From contig NZ_CP045504.1 in NCBI RefSeq assembly GCF_013376455.1, positions 1,343,501 through 1,407,500 of the forward strand: a stretch of DNA of 64,000 nt, in the 5' to 3' direction. This DNA is from Desulfolutivibrio sulfodismutans DSM 3696 (GTDB taxonomy: Bacteria > Desulfobacterota > Desulfovibrionia > Desulfovibrionales > Desulfovibrionaceae). The translations under genes were made by a program, and so were the position numbers. The notes beneath the pieces were generated by a model. The model was not told the origin of the DNA. It searched no databases and saw only the letters and a list, made by a program, of their open reading frames with translations. Each line of letters begins with the position of its first letter. Position 1 is the stretch's first letter. Positions 44,020 to 53,824 of the stretch are shown one piece after another.

Positions 44020-45039
44020 TCACTCGGCGCTGTTGCGCATTTTTCGCGACGCGCCAACCCCCAGGCCTTCGGCCGAGGCATCGCCAAAGGCCAGAAAGGT
44101 GACCATGTTTTTCCCGGAATTTTTCGACCGGTACAGGGCCTGATCGGCCCGCTTCACCGTCTGCTCCATGATCTCGGCCGCCGTCAGGCGATTCCCGGAA
44201 AACGTCGCAAAAGAGCTCACCCCGAAGCTGGCGGTGATGTTGAGGCAGCCGCTTTCCAGGCCGATGAAACAGCCCTCCACGTTTTTTTGCAGCTTCTCGG
44301 CCACGGCCGCCCCGGCCTCGCGCCCGGTCTCGGGCAGAAGCACGATGAACTCCTCGCCCCCGTACCTGGCCAGGACGTCCGCGCCGCGCAGGGTCCGGCC
44401 GAGATTCCGGGAGAACTCCCGCAGCACCGTGTCTCCCACGGCGTGGCCATGGCGGTCGTTGATGCTCTTGAAGTTGTCGATATCGAGCATGATGATTGAA
44501 ACCGGTCGGCGATGGCGCAGGGCGCGGCGGAATTCCTTCTCGGCGATGGTGAAAAAATAGCGCAGATTGTACAGGCCCGTGAGGCTGTCGGTGATGGCCA
44601 ATTGGCGATATTTGCTCTCGCTGGCCCGCAGGGCCGCCTGGGACTGGTCCAGCTTTGCGACCATGGCGTTGAAGGTCTGGGAGAACTCCCCCATGAAATC
44701 GACTTGTTGGGAAAAATCCCCTTCGGCCACGCGCGAGGCCTGCCAGGCTAGGTGGCGCAGATTGCCCTGGAGCATCTTCAGCGCTCCGGCGAACGCGCCG
44801 CGCACGGGAAGCGTCCCCGACAGGTCGCCCTCGGCCAGCCTGACCGCAAAGGCGCTGACCTCCACCAGCGACGAGGCCAATTCCCGCAGGCCTTCCACCG
44901 CCTCCAACTGGGGGGGAAACTCCGGTGGCGACAAGGGGTCGCGCACGATCCCGGCCAGATAGCGAACGACCTGGGCCGCCGCCAGCATCTCCCGGCCGGA
45001 CTCCCAGCCGTCACCAGTCGTATGCGGCAAGACGTTCAT
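44020..45039 (-). CDS. Diguanylate cyclase (HAMP-like + GGDEF)
   Basis: The 339-residue protein begins MNVLPHTTGDGWESGREMLA. Its central part resembles HAMP linkers (FAVRLAEGDLSGTLPVRGAF, ASRVAEGDFSQQVDFMGEFS) without transmembrane segments, followed by a GGDEF domain: LAITDSLTGLYNLRYFFTIA and active site RYGGEEFIVLLPE. An inhibitory I-site RGAD lies five residues before GGEEF. It makes cyclic di-GMP. It starts four bases after the V4R gene, so the two form an operon and possibly a sensor pair. Confidence 0.92.
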   Translation of the reverse strand: MNVLPHTTGDGWESGREMLAAAQVVRYLAGIVRDPLSPPEFPPQLEAVEGLRELASSLVEVSAFAVRLAEGDLSGTLPVRGAFAGALKMLQGNLRHLAWQASRVAEGDFSQQVDFMGEFSQTFNAMVAKLDQSQAALRASESKYRQLAITDSLTGLYNLRYFFTIAEKEFRRALRHRRPVSIIMLDIDNFKSINDRHGHAVGDTVLREFSRNLGRTLRGADVLARYGGEEFIVLLPETGREAGAAVAEKLQKNVEGCFIGLESGCLNITASFGVSSFATFSGNRLTAAEIMEQTVKRADQALYRSKNSGKNMVTFLAFGDASAEGLGVGASRKMRNSAE

Positions 45040-45043
45040 GGTT

Positions 45044-45565
45044 CTACCCGCCGACAATCTCGGCCGTGAACCGGCATGTCCGGTCACCGGTACACCAACA
45101 GTCGATCTCTTTGACCACAAACCGCTCCCCGGTGAAGCTATCCAGAAGCGCCGCCAAAAAGCCCTCGTCGTACACGCAGACCTCGTAATCGAGCTCCGGC
45201 AGCCCCGAGCAGTCCAGATCCTCGGAAACGGTGATGACGAAGGATTTTTTCTCCAGGTCCGCCTTCTCCACCCGCACGATCCCGATGCCCATCTCCCTGA
45301 GGGTGGTCTGCACGGCGCTAATAAATGTCCCGAACTCCTTGATCCCGGTGAAAAACTTCCGGTAGAATTCCTGTCCGGCCAGATATCCGGACTCGTAGAA
45401 GATGGTGTCCGTCTTCACCGTGCCGCAGTGCCTCTCGATGACGTCCCGAAAGGCGTATTGCATGAGCCGGTAGACCTCCAGCCGGGTCGTGGGGCCCAGG
45501 TTGGGCCGTCCGATGTCCAGGTTGCCGATCAAATCCCACGAAAAAGCGTACTTCCGGTCCTGCAT
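45044..45565 (-). CDS. V4R-domain protein, probable small-molecule sensor
   Basis: The 173-residue product from ATG 45565 (AGGAG five bases upstream) has the V4R fold: LEVYRLMQYAFRDVIERHCG, FYESGYLAGQEFYRKFFTGI and the C-terminal zinc-site region VVKEIDCWCTGDRTCRFTAE. V4R domains bind small hydrophobic or aromatic ligands and resemble H-NOX/TRAPP folds. Being immediately upstream of a diguanylate cyclase suggests it controls its activity. Confidence 0.85.
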   Translation of the reverse strand: MQDRKYAFSWDLIGNLDIGRPNLGPTTRLEVYRLMQYAFRDVIERHCGTVKTDTIFYESGYLAGQEFYRKFFTGIKEFGTFISAVQTTLREMGIGIVRVEKADLEKKSFVITVSEDLDCSGLPELDYEVCVYDEGFLAALLDSFTGERFVVKEIDCWCTGDRTCRFTAEIVGG

Positions 45566-45671
45566 GCTGGCTCCTGTCTCCACGGCGTTTCTCTTTCGAT
45601 CTCCGGCCCGGGCGAAGGCCCCTCCCTCCCGAAAACGAAAAACCGGCGGCAGCGTCCCGGCGCATTCCGCT

Positions 45672-46529
45672 TCACAGGCCTGGGGCGGCCATATCCGGCA
45701 ATCCCCAGGCCCCGGCCAGCCGGTCCCGGGCCTCCCGGGGAAGCTGCACCATGACCGGCGACTTGGCGGCATCGAGAAGCCGCAACAACTCCGCCACCCG
45801 GCCGGGCTCCATGGCCGTGCACCCGGCCGTGGGGGAATCGGGGCCGCGCCAGGAATGGATGAAGATGCACGATCCGGCCCCGGGCGCGACGGGATCGGTG
45901 TTGTGGGCCACGAACAGGCCGTTTTTATACAGGCCGTCGGCGCGCAACATGCGATCCGGCCCGGACCAGTCCGCAGGACCGGCCGTGCTCTCGTCGAAAA
46001 CCATGTTGTATTTCCGCGAGTCCGGATTCTCCACGCAGATGGTGTCGGCGGTGACGTGATGCATGGGCATTTTCGGCGAAAACCCCAGGGCCTTCGGGTC
46101 GTAGGAAAAGCCCATGGTCAGGGCGAAGGCCCCGGCCGGGGCCTTGCCGTCACCCTCGTGTTTGGCCGGGATGCCGGGCAGGGACGGGCCGTGGCCATGC
46201 AGTCCCCGGCCAAAGGCCAGGCCGGTGCGGCCCACGGTGACCGGGAAGGGCCCAATCACCTGCCGCCAGGGCGCGCCATCGCCGTCGCGTTCGAAAAACG
46301 CCAGGACGCCGGTAATGCTGTCGTAGTCGCGGGTGACGACCAGCACGAGTTGACGGGAATGGTCCAGGGGATGCACCCGGGCCAGATCGTCCAGACCGGC
46401 CGGGGCGGGTCTGGCGACGGCCGCCGGGGAGGGCGGCGCGGCCGGGGCCGTGGGCTTTTTGGCGCAGGAAACCGCCAGGGCCAGACACATGGCCGGCAGG
46501 ACGGCCGCAACACATCGAAATCCGTACAT
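45672..46529 (-). CDS. L,D-transpeptidase-like (YkuD) lipoprotein
   Basis: The 285-residue protein has a lipoprotein signal (MCLALAVSCAKKPT, lipobox Cys at about residue 22) and a catalytic motif with His and Cys in CIFIHSWRGPDSPTAGCTAM, as in YkuD enzymes that cross-link peptidoglycan with L,D bonds. KHEGDGKAPAGAFALTMGFS matches the substrate-loop region. It is exported and anchored in a membrane. Upstream is a divergent DMT transporter fragment. Confidence 0.85.
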   Translation of the reverse strand: MYGFRCVAAVLPAMCLALAVSCAKKPTAPAAPPSPAAVARPAPAGLDDLARVHPLDHSRQLVLVVTRDYDSITGVLAFFERDGDGAPWRQVIGPFPVTVGRTGLAFGRGLHGHGPSLPGIPAKHEGDGKAPAGAFALTMGFSYDPKALGFSPKMPMHHVTADTICVENPDSRKYNMVFDESTAGPADWSGPDRMLRADGLYKNGLFVAHNTDPVAPGAGSCIFIHSWRGPDSPTAGCTAMEPGRVAELLRLLDAAKSPVMVQLPREARDRLAGAWGLPDMAAPGL

Positions 46530-46765
46530 CGCAAGCCCTCTCACGTTCGTCTGTGCCCCCCGCCAGATACGGCCAAGGACGGCTGAAGCCGGGGGGACGG
46601 ATGCAATCACAATGCAAACAAACCATACCCCGCGCCAAGAAGCAAGCAGGTCCGGCCACGATTCCTCCCAAAGCCTCCCCGGGCGGCCCGCCCTGGCCGC
46701 CGTGACAACCGACCCGATTTATGCGACATCCCCCGCCCCGGACATCTCACAACCCAAAACGCGCC

Positions 46766-47649
46766 ATGTGGATCACCCATCTCAAACTCCTGGCTTCGGT
46801 CGTCTTCTGGGGAGGCACCTGGATTTCCGGGCGGCATCTGGCCCAGGCCATGGGACCGTTCTCCGCCGCCTTTTTGCGCTTCGCCCTGGCCTCGGCCTTT
46901 CTTGTGTTCCTGACGCGCCGCCTGTCCGGGGGGTTCGCCCTGCCGAAGCGGCGCGATCTGCCGGGCCTGTTCCTTCTGGGCCTGACCGGGGTCTTCGGCT
47001 ACAACGCCTTTTTTTTCGCGGGACTTCAAACCGTGCCCGCCAGCCGGGCCGCGCTGATCGTGGCCGCCATCCCCACCGTGGTCTCCCTGTATTCGGGGCT
47101 GGCCCTTCGCGAACCCTTCGGCTGGGTGCGCATTGCGGGCATCGTTTTGTCGTTTGCCGGGGTGGGCGTGGTTCTGGCCGGGGGCGACCCGGCGGCGCTT
47201 TTGCGCGGCGGGGCCAGCCCCGGCGATCTGCTCATCCTGGGGTGCGTGGCCTGCTGGTCGGCCTATACCCTGGCCGGGCGGTCGGTCATGGCCCGGGTGT
47301 CGCCCCTTGGCGCCGTCACCTGGTCCTGCCTGCTGGGGGGGCCTTGCTTTTCCCCCCGGCCCTGGGCGGCGGACTTTTTGCGGACATGGCCCGGGCCGGT
47401 CTGGCGGACTGGCTGCACCTGGGCTTTTTGGGGATCATGGCCACGGGATACGGCTTTTTCTGGTATTACGAGGGGATAAAAGCCCTTGGGGCCTCCCGGG
47501 CCGGTGTCTACATCAACCTCGTGCCCGTGGTGGCCGTGCTGCTCGGCATCATCCTTCTGAACGAGCCCCTGGGCTGGCCCCTGGCCGCCGGAGGCCTCAT
47601 GGTCCTTTTCGGGGTGCGCCTGGCCCAACGACCAGCCAGACGGGCATAG
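46766..47649 (+). pseudogene. EamA/DMT-family transporter with a frameshift in a G7 run
   Basis: Two frames together encode one ten-helix transporter. The first (46766 to ~47335) reads MWITHLKLLASVVFWGGTWI, VFGYNAFFFAGLQTVPASRA and the second EamA repeat start. The second continues from ~47340 with PPALGGGLFADMARAGLADW, HLGFLGIMATGYGFFWYYEG and a complete C-terminus. They join only if the G7 tract at 47335-47341 is read as eight (or five) G. This may be inactivation, length variation, slippage or a sequence error. Confidence 0.85.
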
Positions 47650-47749
47650 CGTCCCGGTCCCCGGCCCGCAGCAGCTTGACTTCCCACGCCTCCGGGGCCA
47701 CCACCAAGGAAACGACGTCCCTTACGCCGAATCCCAAGGGAGGCGACCC

Positions 47750-49957
47750 ATGACGCCCACACGCAAAAAAATCCTGGCTCTGGCCCTGTGCGTTGTCGCC
47801 CTGCTCGGTTCCGCCGCGCTTATGGTGCGGCTGGTCATCGACCCGGCCGCCTTCGCCCCTATCGTGGCCGGTTTCGTGCAACGGACCACGGGATTGTCCC
47901 TGACCATCACCGGCGGTCTGGGACTGACCTTTTTCCCCTGGCCCGGCATCGAGCTGCGCGGCGCAAGCCTGTCCGATCTCCCGGGCTTTCCCGGCGAACC
48001 CTTCGCCAGCGTGGACTCGGCGGACATCAAGGTGCGGCCCCTGGCCCTTTTGCGCGGCGACCTCGAGGTCGAGGGGCTGCGCCTCTCGGGGCTGCGGGTC
48101 CGCCTGATCCGGGACAAAGACGGCCGGGAAAACTGGAAGGCCCTGCCCATCGCCAAGGTATCCGTGGAAAAGGATCATGTGGTGGTGGTCAAGACCGACG
48201 GCCAAAGCGCCTCGTTCCGCTATCTGGTGCAGACGGCCGAGATGATCGACGCCGGGGTGGCGTTCGAGGACCGGGCCGCCGGGACCGCGTTCTCGGTGAC
48301 GGACGTGAACATCCAGGCCAAGGATATCCGCCCCGGACAGGCCTTTGCCGCCCGGATGTCCCTGGCCGCCGCCTCCGTGAAACCGGAACTTGCGGCCAAA
48401 GTGACGCTTTCCGGGCAATCCATGGTGGATCCCCAGGCCATGCACTTCGCTGTAAGCGACGCCACGCTTCGCCTGGAGGGTCGGGCCACGGGCCTGCCGC
48501 TGGCCGCCTACGTCCTCGAAGGCCGGGGCAGCCTGGACTTCTCCGCCGACACAAGCCGTCTTGTCGGCCGCGGCCTGTCCCTGTCCGGCACGGTCTCGGG
48601 CGGCCGGTTCCCGGCGGACGGGCTCACGGCCAGGCTTGATGGCTTCGACTTCGACCTGGACTCCGGCGCAGGGACGCTGTCCTGCCCGAAATTCTCCCTG
48701 GCCCTGCCCCAGACCGGATTTTCGGCCACGGGCTCGGTCCAGGCGACGCATCTGCATGACACCCCGCGGGGCGCCCTGTCCCTGACCGCCCCACCCTTCG
48801 ACCTCAAACCGCTTTTGGCCGGATTCGGTTCGCCCCTGCCGCCCCTTGCAGACAAAAACGCCCTGTCCAAGGTGGGGGGTACGATCCGGGCCGCCTCTGC
48901 GGACAACGCCGAGGCCCGCCTGGAGGCCGAGGTCTCCATGGACGGTTCCCCCATCCGGATCACGGCCCAGACCACCACCTCCGGCCCGCTGCGCATGGCG
49001 GCCGCCGTGGCCGTCAAAACCCTGGCCCTGGACGGCTATCTGCCCCAGACCGGCCCGGCTGCGGGCAAGCCCGCCGCTGCGGCCCACGCGGCAGCCGATG
49101 CCCCGCCGACCTTCCCCGGTCCTGGCGGGGCCATCGACCTGCGCCTGACCGCCGAACGGCTGGACGTGAAAAAACTCTCCCTCACCGGCCTGGACGCCGC
49201 TGCCGTCCTTCGCCCGGGAACCGCCGAGGTCAGCCGCTTCCGGGTCGGGCTGGCCGGGGGCAGCCTGTCCGGGAGCCTGCGCGCCGATCTGGCCGCCCCG
49301 GCCCGAACCGCCTCCCTGCGCCTGGAGGGGAAAAACCTGGCCGCCGGTCCCCTGCTTCTGGCCCTTGTCGGCCGACAGCCGCTCACGGGCACGGCCGCCT
49401 TTTCCGCCGACCTGTCCACCCAGACCCGCGATCCGTCGGCCATCCTGGGCGCCCTGTCCGGGAAGGCGGCCCTCTCCCTGACAAACGGCCGCATCCTGGG
49501 CCTCAACCTGTCTCCGGAGATTCTATCCTCGCCCATGCGCCTTCTGACCTTCGGCCTGGGCGGCGGGCAGGAGGCGGCAGGCCAGGGCGGCGGCGGAACC
49601 CAAATTACCTCGGCCCGGCTTTCCGCAACCATCCAGAACGGCCGGGCGACCACCAAAGACCTCCAGGTGCTGGCCCCGCCCCACAAGGTCACGGGCCAGG
49701 GCACGGTGGATTTGCCTGGCAATACGCTGGACATGCGCCTTCTGGCCCAGGTGTCCGGGGTGGCCGACATCCCCGTGGCGGTCACGGGCAGCCTCGATTC
49801 CCCCACCGTGACCCCGGACCTTGCGGCCATCCCGGCCGAGGCCGTGACCGGCGCGGCGGGCGCGGCGCTCAAGGCCGTCACCAACCCGGGCGGGACGGCC
49901 AAGGGCATACTGGACGCCATCAACCCGCTCAACCTGTTGCCTCAAAAGAAAAAATAA
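47750..49957 (+). CDS. AsmA-family envelope protein
   Basis: The 735-residue protein has an N-terminal membrane anchor (ILALALCVVALLGSAALMVR) and then the AsmA pattern: TTGLSLTITGGLGLTFFPWP, GIELRGASLSDLPGFPGEPF and VEGLRLSGLRVRLIRDKDGR. The C-terminal half is beta-rich and includes the conserved LSGKAALSLTNGRILGLNLS. AsmA-like proteins form long grooves that move phospholipids between membranes. GGGAGG lies seven bases before ATG. The first 60 bases upstream separate it from the broken transporter. Confidence 0.9.
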   Translation: MTPTRKKILALALCVVALLGSAALMVRLVIDPAAFAPIVAGFVQRTTGLSLTITGGLGLTFFPWPGIELRGASLSDLPGFPGEPFASVDSADIKVRPLALLRGDLEVEGLRLSGLRVRLIRDKDGRENWKALPIAKVSVEKDHVVVVKTDGQSASFRYLVQTAEMIDAGVAFEDRAAGTAFSVTDVNIQAKDIRPGQAFAARMSLAAASVKPELAAKVTLSGQSMVDPQAMHFAVSDATLRLEGRATGLPLAAYVLEGRGSLDFSADTSRLVGRGLSLSGTVSGGRFPADGLTARLDGFDFDLDSGAGTLSCPKFSLALPQTGFSATGSVQATHLHDTPRGALSLTAPPFDLKPLLAGFGSPLPPLADKNALSKVGGTIRAASADNAEARLEAEVSMDGSPIRITAQTTTSGPLRMAAAVAVKTLALDGYLPQTGPAAGKPAAAAHAAADAPPTFPGPGGAIDLRLTAERLDVKKLSLTGLDAAAVLRPGTAEVSRFRVGLAGGSLSGSLRADLAAPARTASLRLEGKNLAAGPLLLALVGRQPLTGTAAFSADLSTQTRDPSAILGALSGKAALSLTNGRILGLNLSPEILSSPMRLLTFGLGGGQEAAGQGGGGTQITSARLSATIQNGRATTKDLQVLAPPHKVTGQGTVDLPGNTLDMRLLAQVSGVADIPVAVTGSLDSPTVTPDLAAIPAEAVTGAAGAALKAVTNPGGTAKGILDAINPLNLLPQKKK

Positions 49958-49983
49958 AAGCCATCCCGAATTGCTCCGGGATG
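49950..49983 (-). terminator. Weak terminator downstream of ridA
   Basis: CATCCCG/CGGGATG form a 7-bp stem with an 8-base loop; on the minus strand it is followed by GCTTTTATTTTTTC. It overlaps the asmA stop region and lies about 95 bases after the ridA stop. Confidence 0.5.
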
Positions 49984-50078
49984 ACCCTCATATCGACCTC
50001 TACCCCGTGCGGACGTCCCAAGTGGGGCCGCGCCCCCTTGGCCGCCGGAGGCTTACCCTCCGGACGCTCCCGCCACGC

Positions 50079-50465
50079 CTACGGCTTCCTGGCCACCACT
50101 TCCAGCTCCACCAGCACGTCCTTGGGCAGCCGGGCCACCTCCACGCAGGAACGGGCCGGATAGGGCGGGGTGAAATACGAGGCATAGACCTCGTTGATGC
50201 GGGCGAACTCGTTCATGTCCTTGATGAAAAGCGTGGACTTGACCACATGTTCAAGTCCGAGTCCGGCGGCCTCAAGCACGGCCTGCACGTTTTTAAGGCT
50301 CTGGTGGGCCTGCTCCACCACGCCGCCGTCCACGATGCCGCCCGTTACGGGGTCCGTGGGGGTCTGTCCGGACACGAACAACAGTTCCCCGGCCCACACC
50401 CCCAGGGAATAGGGGCCGATGGCCTTGGGGGCCTTGTCCGCAACCACGATCTTTTTCTCAGCCAT
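50079..50465 (-). CDS. RidA family enamine/imine deaminase
   Basis: The 128-residue protein is a full-length RidA/YjgF member: APKAIGPYSLGVWAGELLFV, GQTPTDPVTGGIVDGGVVEQ and the active-site Arg in YPARSCVEVARLPKDVLVEL. It hydrolyses reactive enamine and imine intermediates such as 2-aminoacrylate made by PLP enzymes. It follows a Sel1 gene by 15 bases on the same strand. Confidence 0.93.
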   Translation of the reverse strand: MAEKKIVVADKAPKAIGPYSLGVWAGELLFVSGQTPTDPVTGGIVDGGVVEQAHQSLKNVQAVLEAAGLGLEHVVKSTLFIKDMNEFARINEVYASYFTPPYPARSCVEVARLPKDVLVELEVVARKP

Positions 50466-50480
50466 TCCCGTACTCCTTGT

Positions 50481-51152
50481 TCATTGCGTCGCGCCCTGAG
50501 CCTGGAATTTCCCCCCCGGGCGTTTGCGTTTGGGTTCCCACTTGGCGATCATCTGGCCCACGCTCTCCACCTGGGACGGCTCCATCACGGCAAATATCCG
50601 GTCACGCACGGCCTGGGCGTATTTCTGGTCTTCCTCGGGGATGTTCCCGGCCCGCACAGCCAATTCGGCCCAAAAAAAGGCCTTCATGTCGTTTTTGGCC
50701 ACGCCCTGGCCGGAAAAAAACAGTTCGGCCAAAAGGGCCTGGGCCTGGGGCTTGCCGAAAAGCGCCGCCTCCTGGAGCCACTTGGCCGCCTCGTCGAAAT
50801 TCTGAGGCGCGCCCTGGCCGTAATAATACAGCTTTCCCAGCAGGTATTGGGCGTCGAGGGAGCCGCGATCCGCCGCCCGGCGGAACCACTCGACAGCCTT
50901 GCCCTGGTCCTGGGGCACGCCCTGCCCGGCATAGTACATGGCCGCCACCTGATTTTGCACGGTGACGTCCCCGGCCTCGGCCAGGGGCAAAAACTCCCGA
51001 AACGCCGTGGAATAGTCGCCCTCGCGGTAGGCCCGCTTGCCCTCTTCCAGCCCGGCCTGGGCCGGGATGGCCGAAAACGAGGCAAGATACGCCAAAAGGA
51101 GCGCGCCGAGAACGTATCGGCCGCGCCTGCGGGATGCGGGGAAAAGCCTCAT
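50481..51152 (-). CDS. Sel1-repeat protein, exported
   Basis: The 223-residue product from ATG 51152 has a signal peptide (RYVLGALLLAYLASFSAIPA, cleavage near AQA) and at least three Sel1 repeats: AMYYAGQGVPQDQGKAVEWF, LGKLYYYGQGAPQNFDEAAK and LAELFFSGQGVAKNDMKAFF. Sel1 repeats mediate protein interaction, often in the periplasm. A start at 51200 would overlap the upstream gene. The last ~40 residues are basic. Partner unknown. Confidence 0.87.
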   Translation of the reverse strand: MRLFPASRRRGRYVLGALLLAYLASFSAIPAQAGLEEGKRAYREGDYSTAFREFLPLAEAGDVTVQNQVAAMYYAGQGVPQDQGKAVEWFRRAADRGSLDAQYLLGKLYYYGQGAPQNFDEAAKWLQEAALFGKPQAQALLAELFFSGQGVAKNDMKAFFWAELAVRAGNIPEEDQKYAQAVRDRIFAVMEPSQVESVGQMIAKWEPKRKRPGGKFQAQGATQ

Positions 51153-51159
51153 GGCCGGT

Positions 51160-52242
51160 TCAGCACTCCGTGGATTTTTCCAGGGCGCCGTCTGCCGCAA
51201 CGGCCCCGGCCCCCACGATGAAGTGGCGGTAGATGAAGACCGACACGGGCACGCCTAAGAGCATGCCCCACAATCCGAAAAAGACATGGCCGAGATAGAC
51301 GATGATCAGGATCAAAAGCGGGCTGATCTTGAACACCACGGAGATGATCCGGGGATTGAGGACGTAGGCCTCGAAAAGATGCACCAGCACGACCATGACC
51401 AGCGCCCAAAAAACAAGCGTCGGGCCGCCGGAGTTGAACGCCACGAGCAGGATGGGCGCCGAGGAGATGAACACCCCCAGGACCGGGATCAGGCCGCAAA
51501 AAAAGACCACCGTGCACAGCAGCACGATGGGATGGATGCCCAGCACCCACAGCCCCACTGCGGTCATCATGGTGTTGGCCAGGGCGATGAGCATCTGGGC
51601 CTGGAAGGCCGTGCCCACGGTCATGGCGAACTGGGCCACGCTCTCGGCCATGATCTCGTAGAAATCCTTGAGCCGGGAGGTGCGCAGGGCCGCCGTCTGG
51701 CGGCGCAGGGCGGGAAAGTCGAGCAGGATGAGGAAGCTGAACAGGGTGCCCAGAAGGAAATAGGACACATAGCTGGTGACCTGGTTGAACCAGCCCACCA
51801 CCACGTTGAACAGTCCTTCCAGGTCCGTGCCAGCGATGTTTTCCACGGACAAAAATTTTTTGATGCGCACCACGGGCACGGCCATGTCCGGCGACTGCAC
51901 GGCGGTCTTGTCCAGGAACTGGGACAGTTTGTCCATCATTTCCGGGAGCTTTTGCACAAAGGACCGGGTCTCGAAGACCAGCTTCGGCAACACGAACGAC
52001 AGGATGGTGACGATCACGGCCAAAAAAATCAGATAGACGGCGATGGTCCAGACCACGCGGTGTATCCGGGTCCGGGAGCACAGCCAATGGATGACGTTGT
52101 TGAAGGTGAAGCACAGGATAAACGTGATAAAAAGCAGCCCGAACAGGCCATAGGACCGGGCCACATAGACCAGGGCGAAAAAAAGAACCCAGATGAAGAT
52201 CATCTTGTTGGTTCGGATGAACTGGACAATGTCGAAGGGCAT
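51160..52242 (-). CDS. AI-2E family membrane transporter
   Basis: The 360-residue protein from ATG 52242 (AGGAAG upstream) has about seven or eight hydrophobic segments: IFIWVLFFALVYVARSYGLF, FLIFLAVIVTILSFVLPKLV, and the family-type HPIVLLCTVVFFCGLIPVLG plus LLILIIVYLGHVFFGLWGML. The family includes exporters such as YdiK/TqsA and ion antiporters; the substrate cannot be read from sequence. Followed by the Sel1 gene after 7 bases. Confidence 0.9.
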   Translation of the reverse strand: MPFDIVQFIRTNKMIFIWVLFFALVYVARSYGLFGLLFITFILCFTFNNVIHWLCSRTRIHRVVWTIAVYLIFLAVIVTILSFVLPKLVFETRSFVQKLPEMMDKLSQFLDKTAVQSPDMAVPVVRIKKFLSVENIAGTDLEGLFNVVVGWFNQVTSYVSYFLLGTLFSFLILLDFPALRRQTAALRTSRLKDFYEIMAESVAQFAMTVGTAFQAQMLIALANTMMTAVGLWVLGIHPIVLLCTVVFFCGLIPVLGVFISSAPILLVAFNSGGPTLVFWALVMVVLVHLFEAYVLNPRIISVVFKISPLLILIIVYLGHVFFGLWGMLLGVPVSVFIYRHFIVGAGAVAADGALEKSTEC

Positions 52243-52458
52243 GGCGCGCTTCCTATCACAAAGCGGGTTACCAGACAATGACGGCGAAAACGCCGTACCA
52301 TTCGAGGGGGAAATCCGTCCTGAACCTTTCCGACCTCGCAACGGCCGAGAAAAGATCAATCATTGCTTGCTCTTGTTTCACAGCAGACAGGCCGCTTCGA
52401 TCCGACCGGTCTGTTTTCCAGTAAGCAGTTCAGTCCTCGGCCATGGCGGCGGTGAAAA

Positions 52459-53247
52459 TCATGCTGGGGACGGCGGCTCTTTGCGGCCTTCGATTCCGGC
52501 GAAGGCGTTGTGATTGTGGATGGATTCATGACTCTCCACCTCCACGGAAAACCAGGCCACGCGCGGATGCCCCGACAGGGCGTTGGCTACGGCCCGGGTC
52601 ACGTCTTCCACAAAGGCCGGTTTGGCGAAGGCCGCCTCGGTGACGAACTTCTCATCCTCGCGTTTGAGCAGGGCGTGCACCGGAGAGGACGCCGCGCCCT
52701 CGGCGATCTCGATAAGCTCCTCCAGCCACACGAATCCCCGCCCCCGGCAGCGGATGCGCACCACGGCCCGCTGGCTGTGCGCCCCCTGGTCGGAAATGGC
52801 CAGGGAGCACGGACACACGGTCATCACCGGCACGTCCACCCCAAGGGTCAGGGTGAAGGCCCCGCCCGAAAGCTCGCCCGACACCATGCACTCGTAATCG
52901 AGCAGTCCCGCAGCCCCGCTCACCGGAGCGGCCTTTTTGGCGAAATAGGGGAATCGGAAGGTCAGATGGGCGTTCCCGGCCTCCAGACGGCGGGCCAGAT
53001 CCAGAAGAAGCACCTTGAAGGCCCCATAATCCAGAACCCCGGCCCAGCTTTCCAGGGCCTCCACAAAGCGGCTCATGTGGGTGCCCTTGAAATCGGCGGG
53101 CAGATCCACGGAAAGCTCCACGCTGGCCACCGTGTGCTGCCGCCCGCGCTCCCGGTCCCGGACCAGCAGAGGAAGCTTGATGCCCCGGATCCCCACCCTG
53201 TCCAGGGGGATGGGCACCTCGGCGGGCCCGCTTTGCACGTCTTGCAT
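52459..53247 (-). CDS. folE2: GTP cyclohydrolase FolE2 (type IB)
   Basis: The 262-residue enzyme starts [20 protein letters not shown] with the family pattern, and shows the metal-binding Cys region [20 protein letters not shown] and C-terminal [20 protein letters not shown]. It opens GTP to dihydroneopterin triphosphate, the first step for folate and for queuosine (via QueD, at 23834). The type IB enzyme is less dependent on zinc than FolE. Start ATG 53247 has GGGAG upstream. It precedes no obvious folate genes. Confidence 0.95.
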   Translation of the reverse strand: MQDVQSGPAEVPIPLDRVGIRGIKLPLLVRDRERGRQHTVASVELSVDLPADFKGTHMSRFVEALESWAGVLDYGAFKVLLLDLARRLEAGNAHLTFRFPYFAKKAAPVSGAAGLLDYECMVSGELSGGAFTLTLGVDVPVMTVCPCSLAISDQGAHSQRAVVRIRCRGRGFVWLEELIEIAEGAASSPVHALLKREDEKFVTEAAFAKPAFVEDVTRAVANALSGHPRVAWFSVEVESHESIHNHNAFAGIEGRKEPPSPA

Positions 53248-53385
53248 GTCTGCTCCCGGTTGGCGTTTCAAGAGGATGGCCCGGGAGCGGCTGGCGAAAA
53301 CATCCCCGGCTCCGGGCGAGGGGCCATGATAGACCACTATCGCCCGGGAATCGACCCCCCGGAATGCGCCTGCCGGGATGATCAG

Positions 53386-53805
53386 CTAGACGATATCCTG
53401 GCCGGTGGTGGTCAGGGTCAGCTTGCCGTGCTTGACGCCCTTGGTGGAGATGAGTTTTTGCGACAGTTTCTGGATCTGCTCCCCGGGGCCGCGCAGGATG
53501 AGCACCTCCAGGCAGTTGTGATGGTCCAGATGCACGTGCAGGGCCGAGAGGATCAGGTCGTGGGTCTCGTGCTGGATCTCCGTGAGGCGCTGGGCCAGGT
53601 CGCTTTGATGGTGGTCGTACACCAGCGACAACACGCCCGCGATCTCCCGGTCGGTCTGCTCCCATTCCTTTTGCACCAGGACGTTGCGGATGAGGTCGCG
53701 GATGGCCTCGGAGCGGGTTTGGTAGCTTTTGTCCTGGCACAGCAGGTCGAACTTCTCCAACAGTTCGGAGTTGAGCGACACGCCGAAACGGATGGTCTTG
53801 CCCAT
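53386..53805 (-). CDS. nikR: Nickel-responsive regulator NikR
   Basis: The 139-residue protein has a ribbon-helix-helix N-terminus ([40 protein letters not shown]) and an ACT-like C-terminal domain with the high-affinity nickel ligands in [17 protein letters not shown]. With nickel it represses nickel uptake. In a hydrogenase-making organism this balances nickel supply. No nik transporter is next to it; a methyltransferase gene ends 20 bases upstream. Confidence 0.96.
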   Translation of the reverse strand: MGKTIRFGVSLNSELLEKFDLLCQDKSYQTRSEAIRDLIRNVLVQKEWEQTDREIAGVLSLVYDHHQSDLAQRLTEIQHETHDLILSALHVHLDHHNCLEVLILRGPGEQIQKLSQKLISTKGVKHGKLTLTTTGQDIV

Positions 53806-53824
53806 GTCTGTTCCTCCGGCGACC

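Noticed and set aside
47597-49087. 496-aa minus-strand ORF opposite asmA
   Set aside because: Glycine/Arg-rich antisense frame; asmA has a signal anchor and RBS on the other strand.
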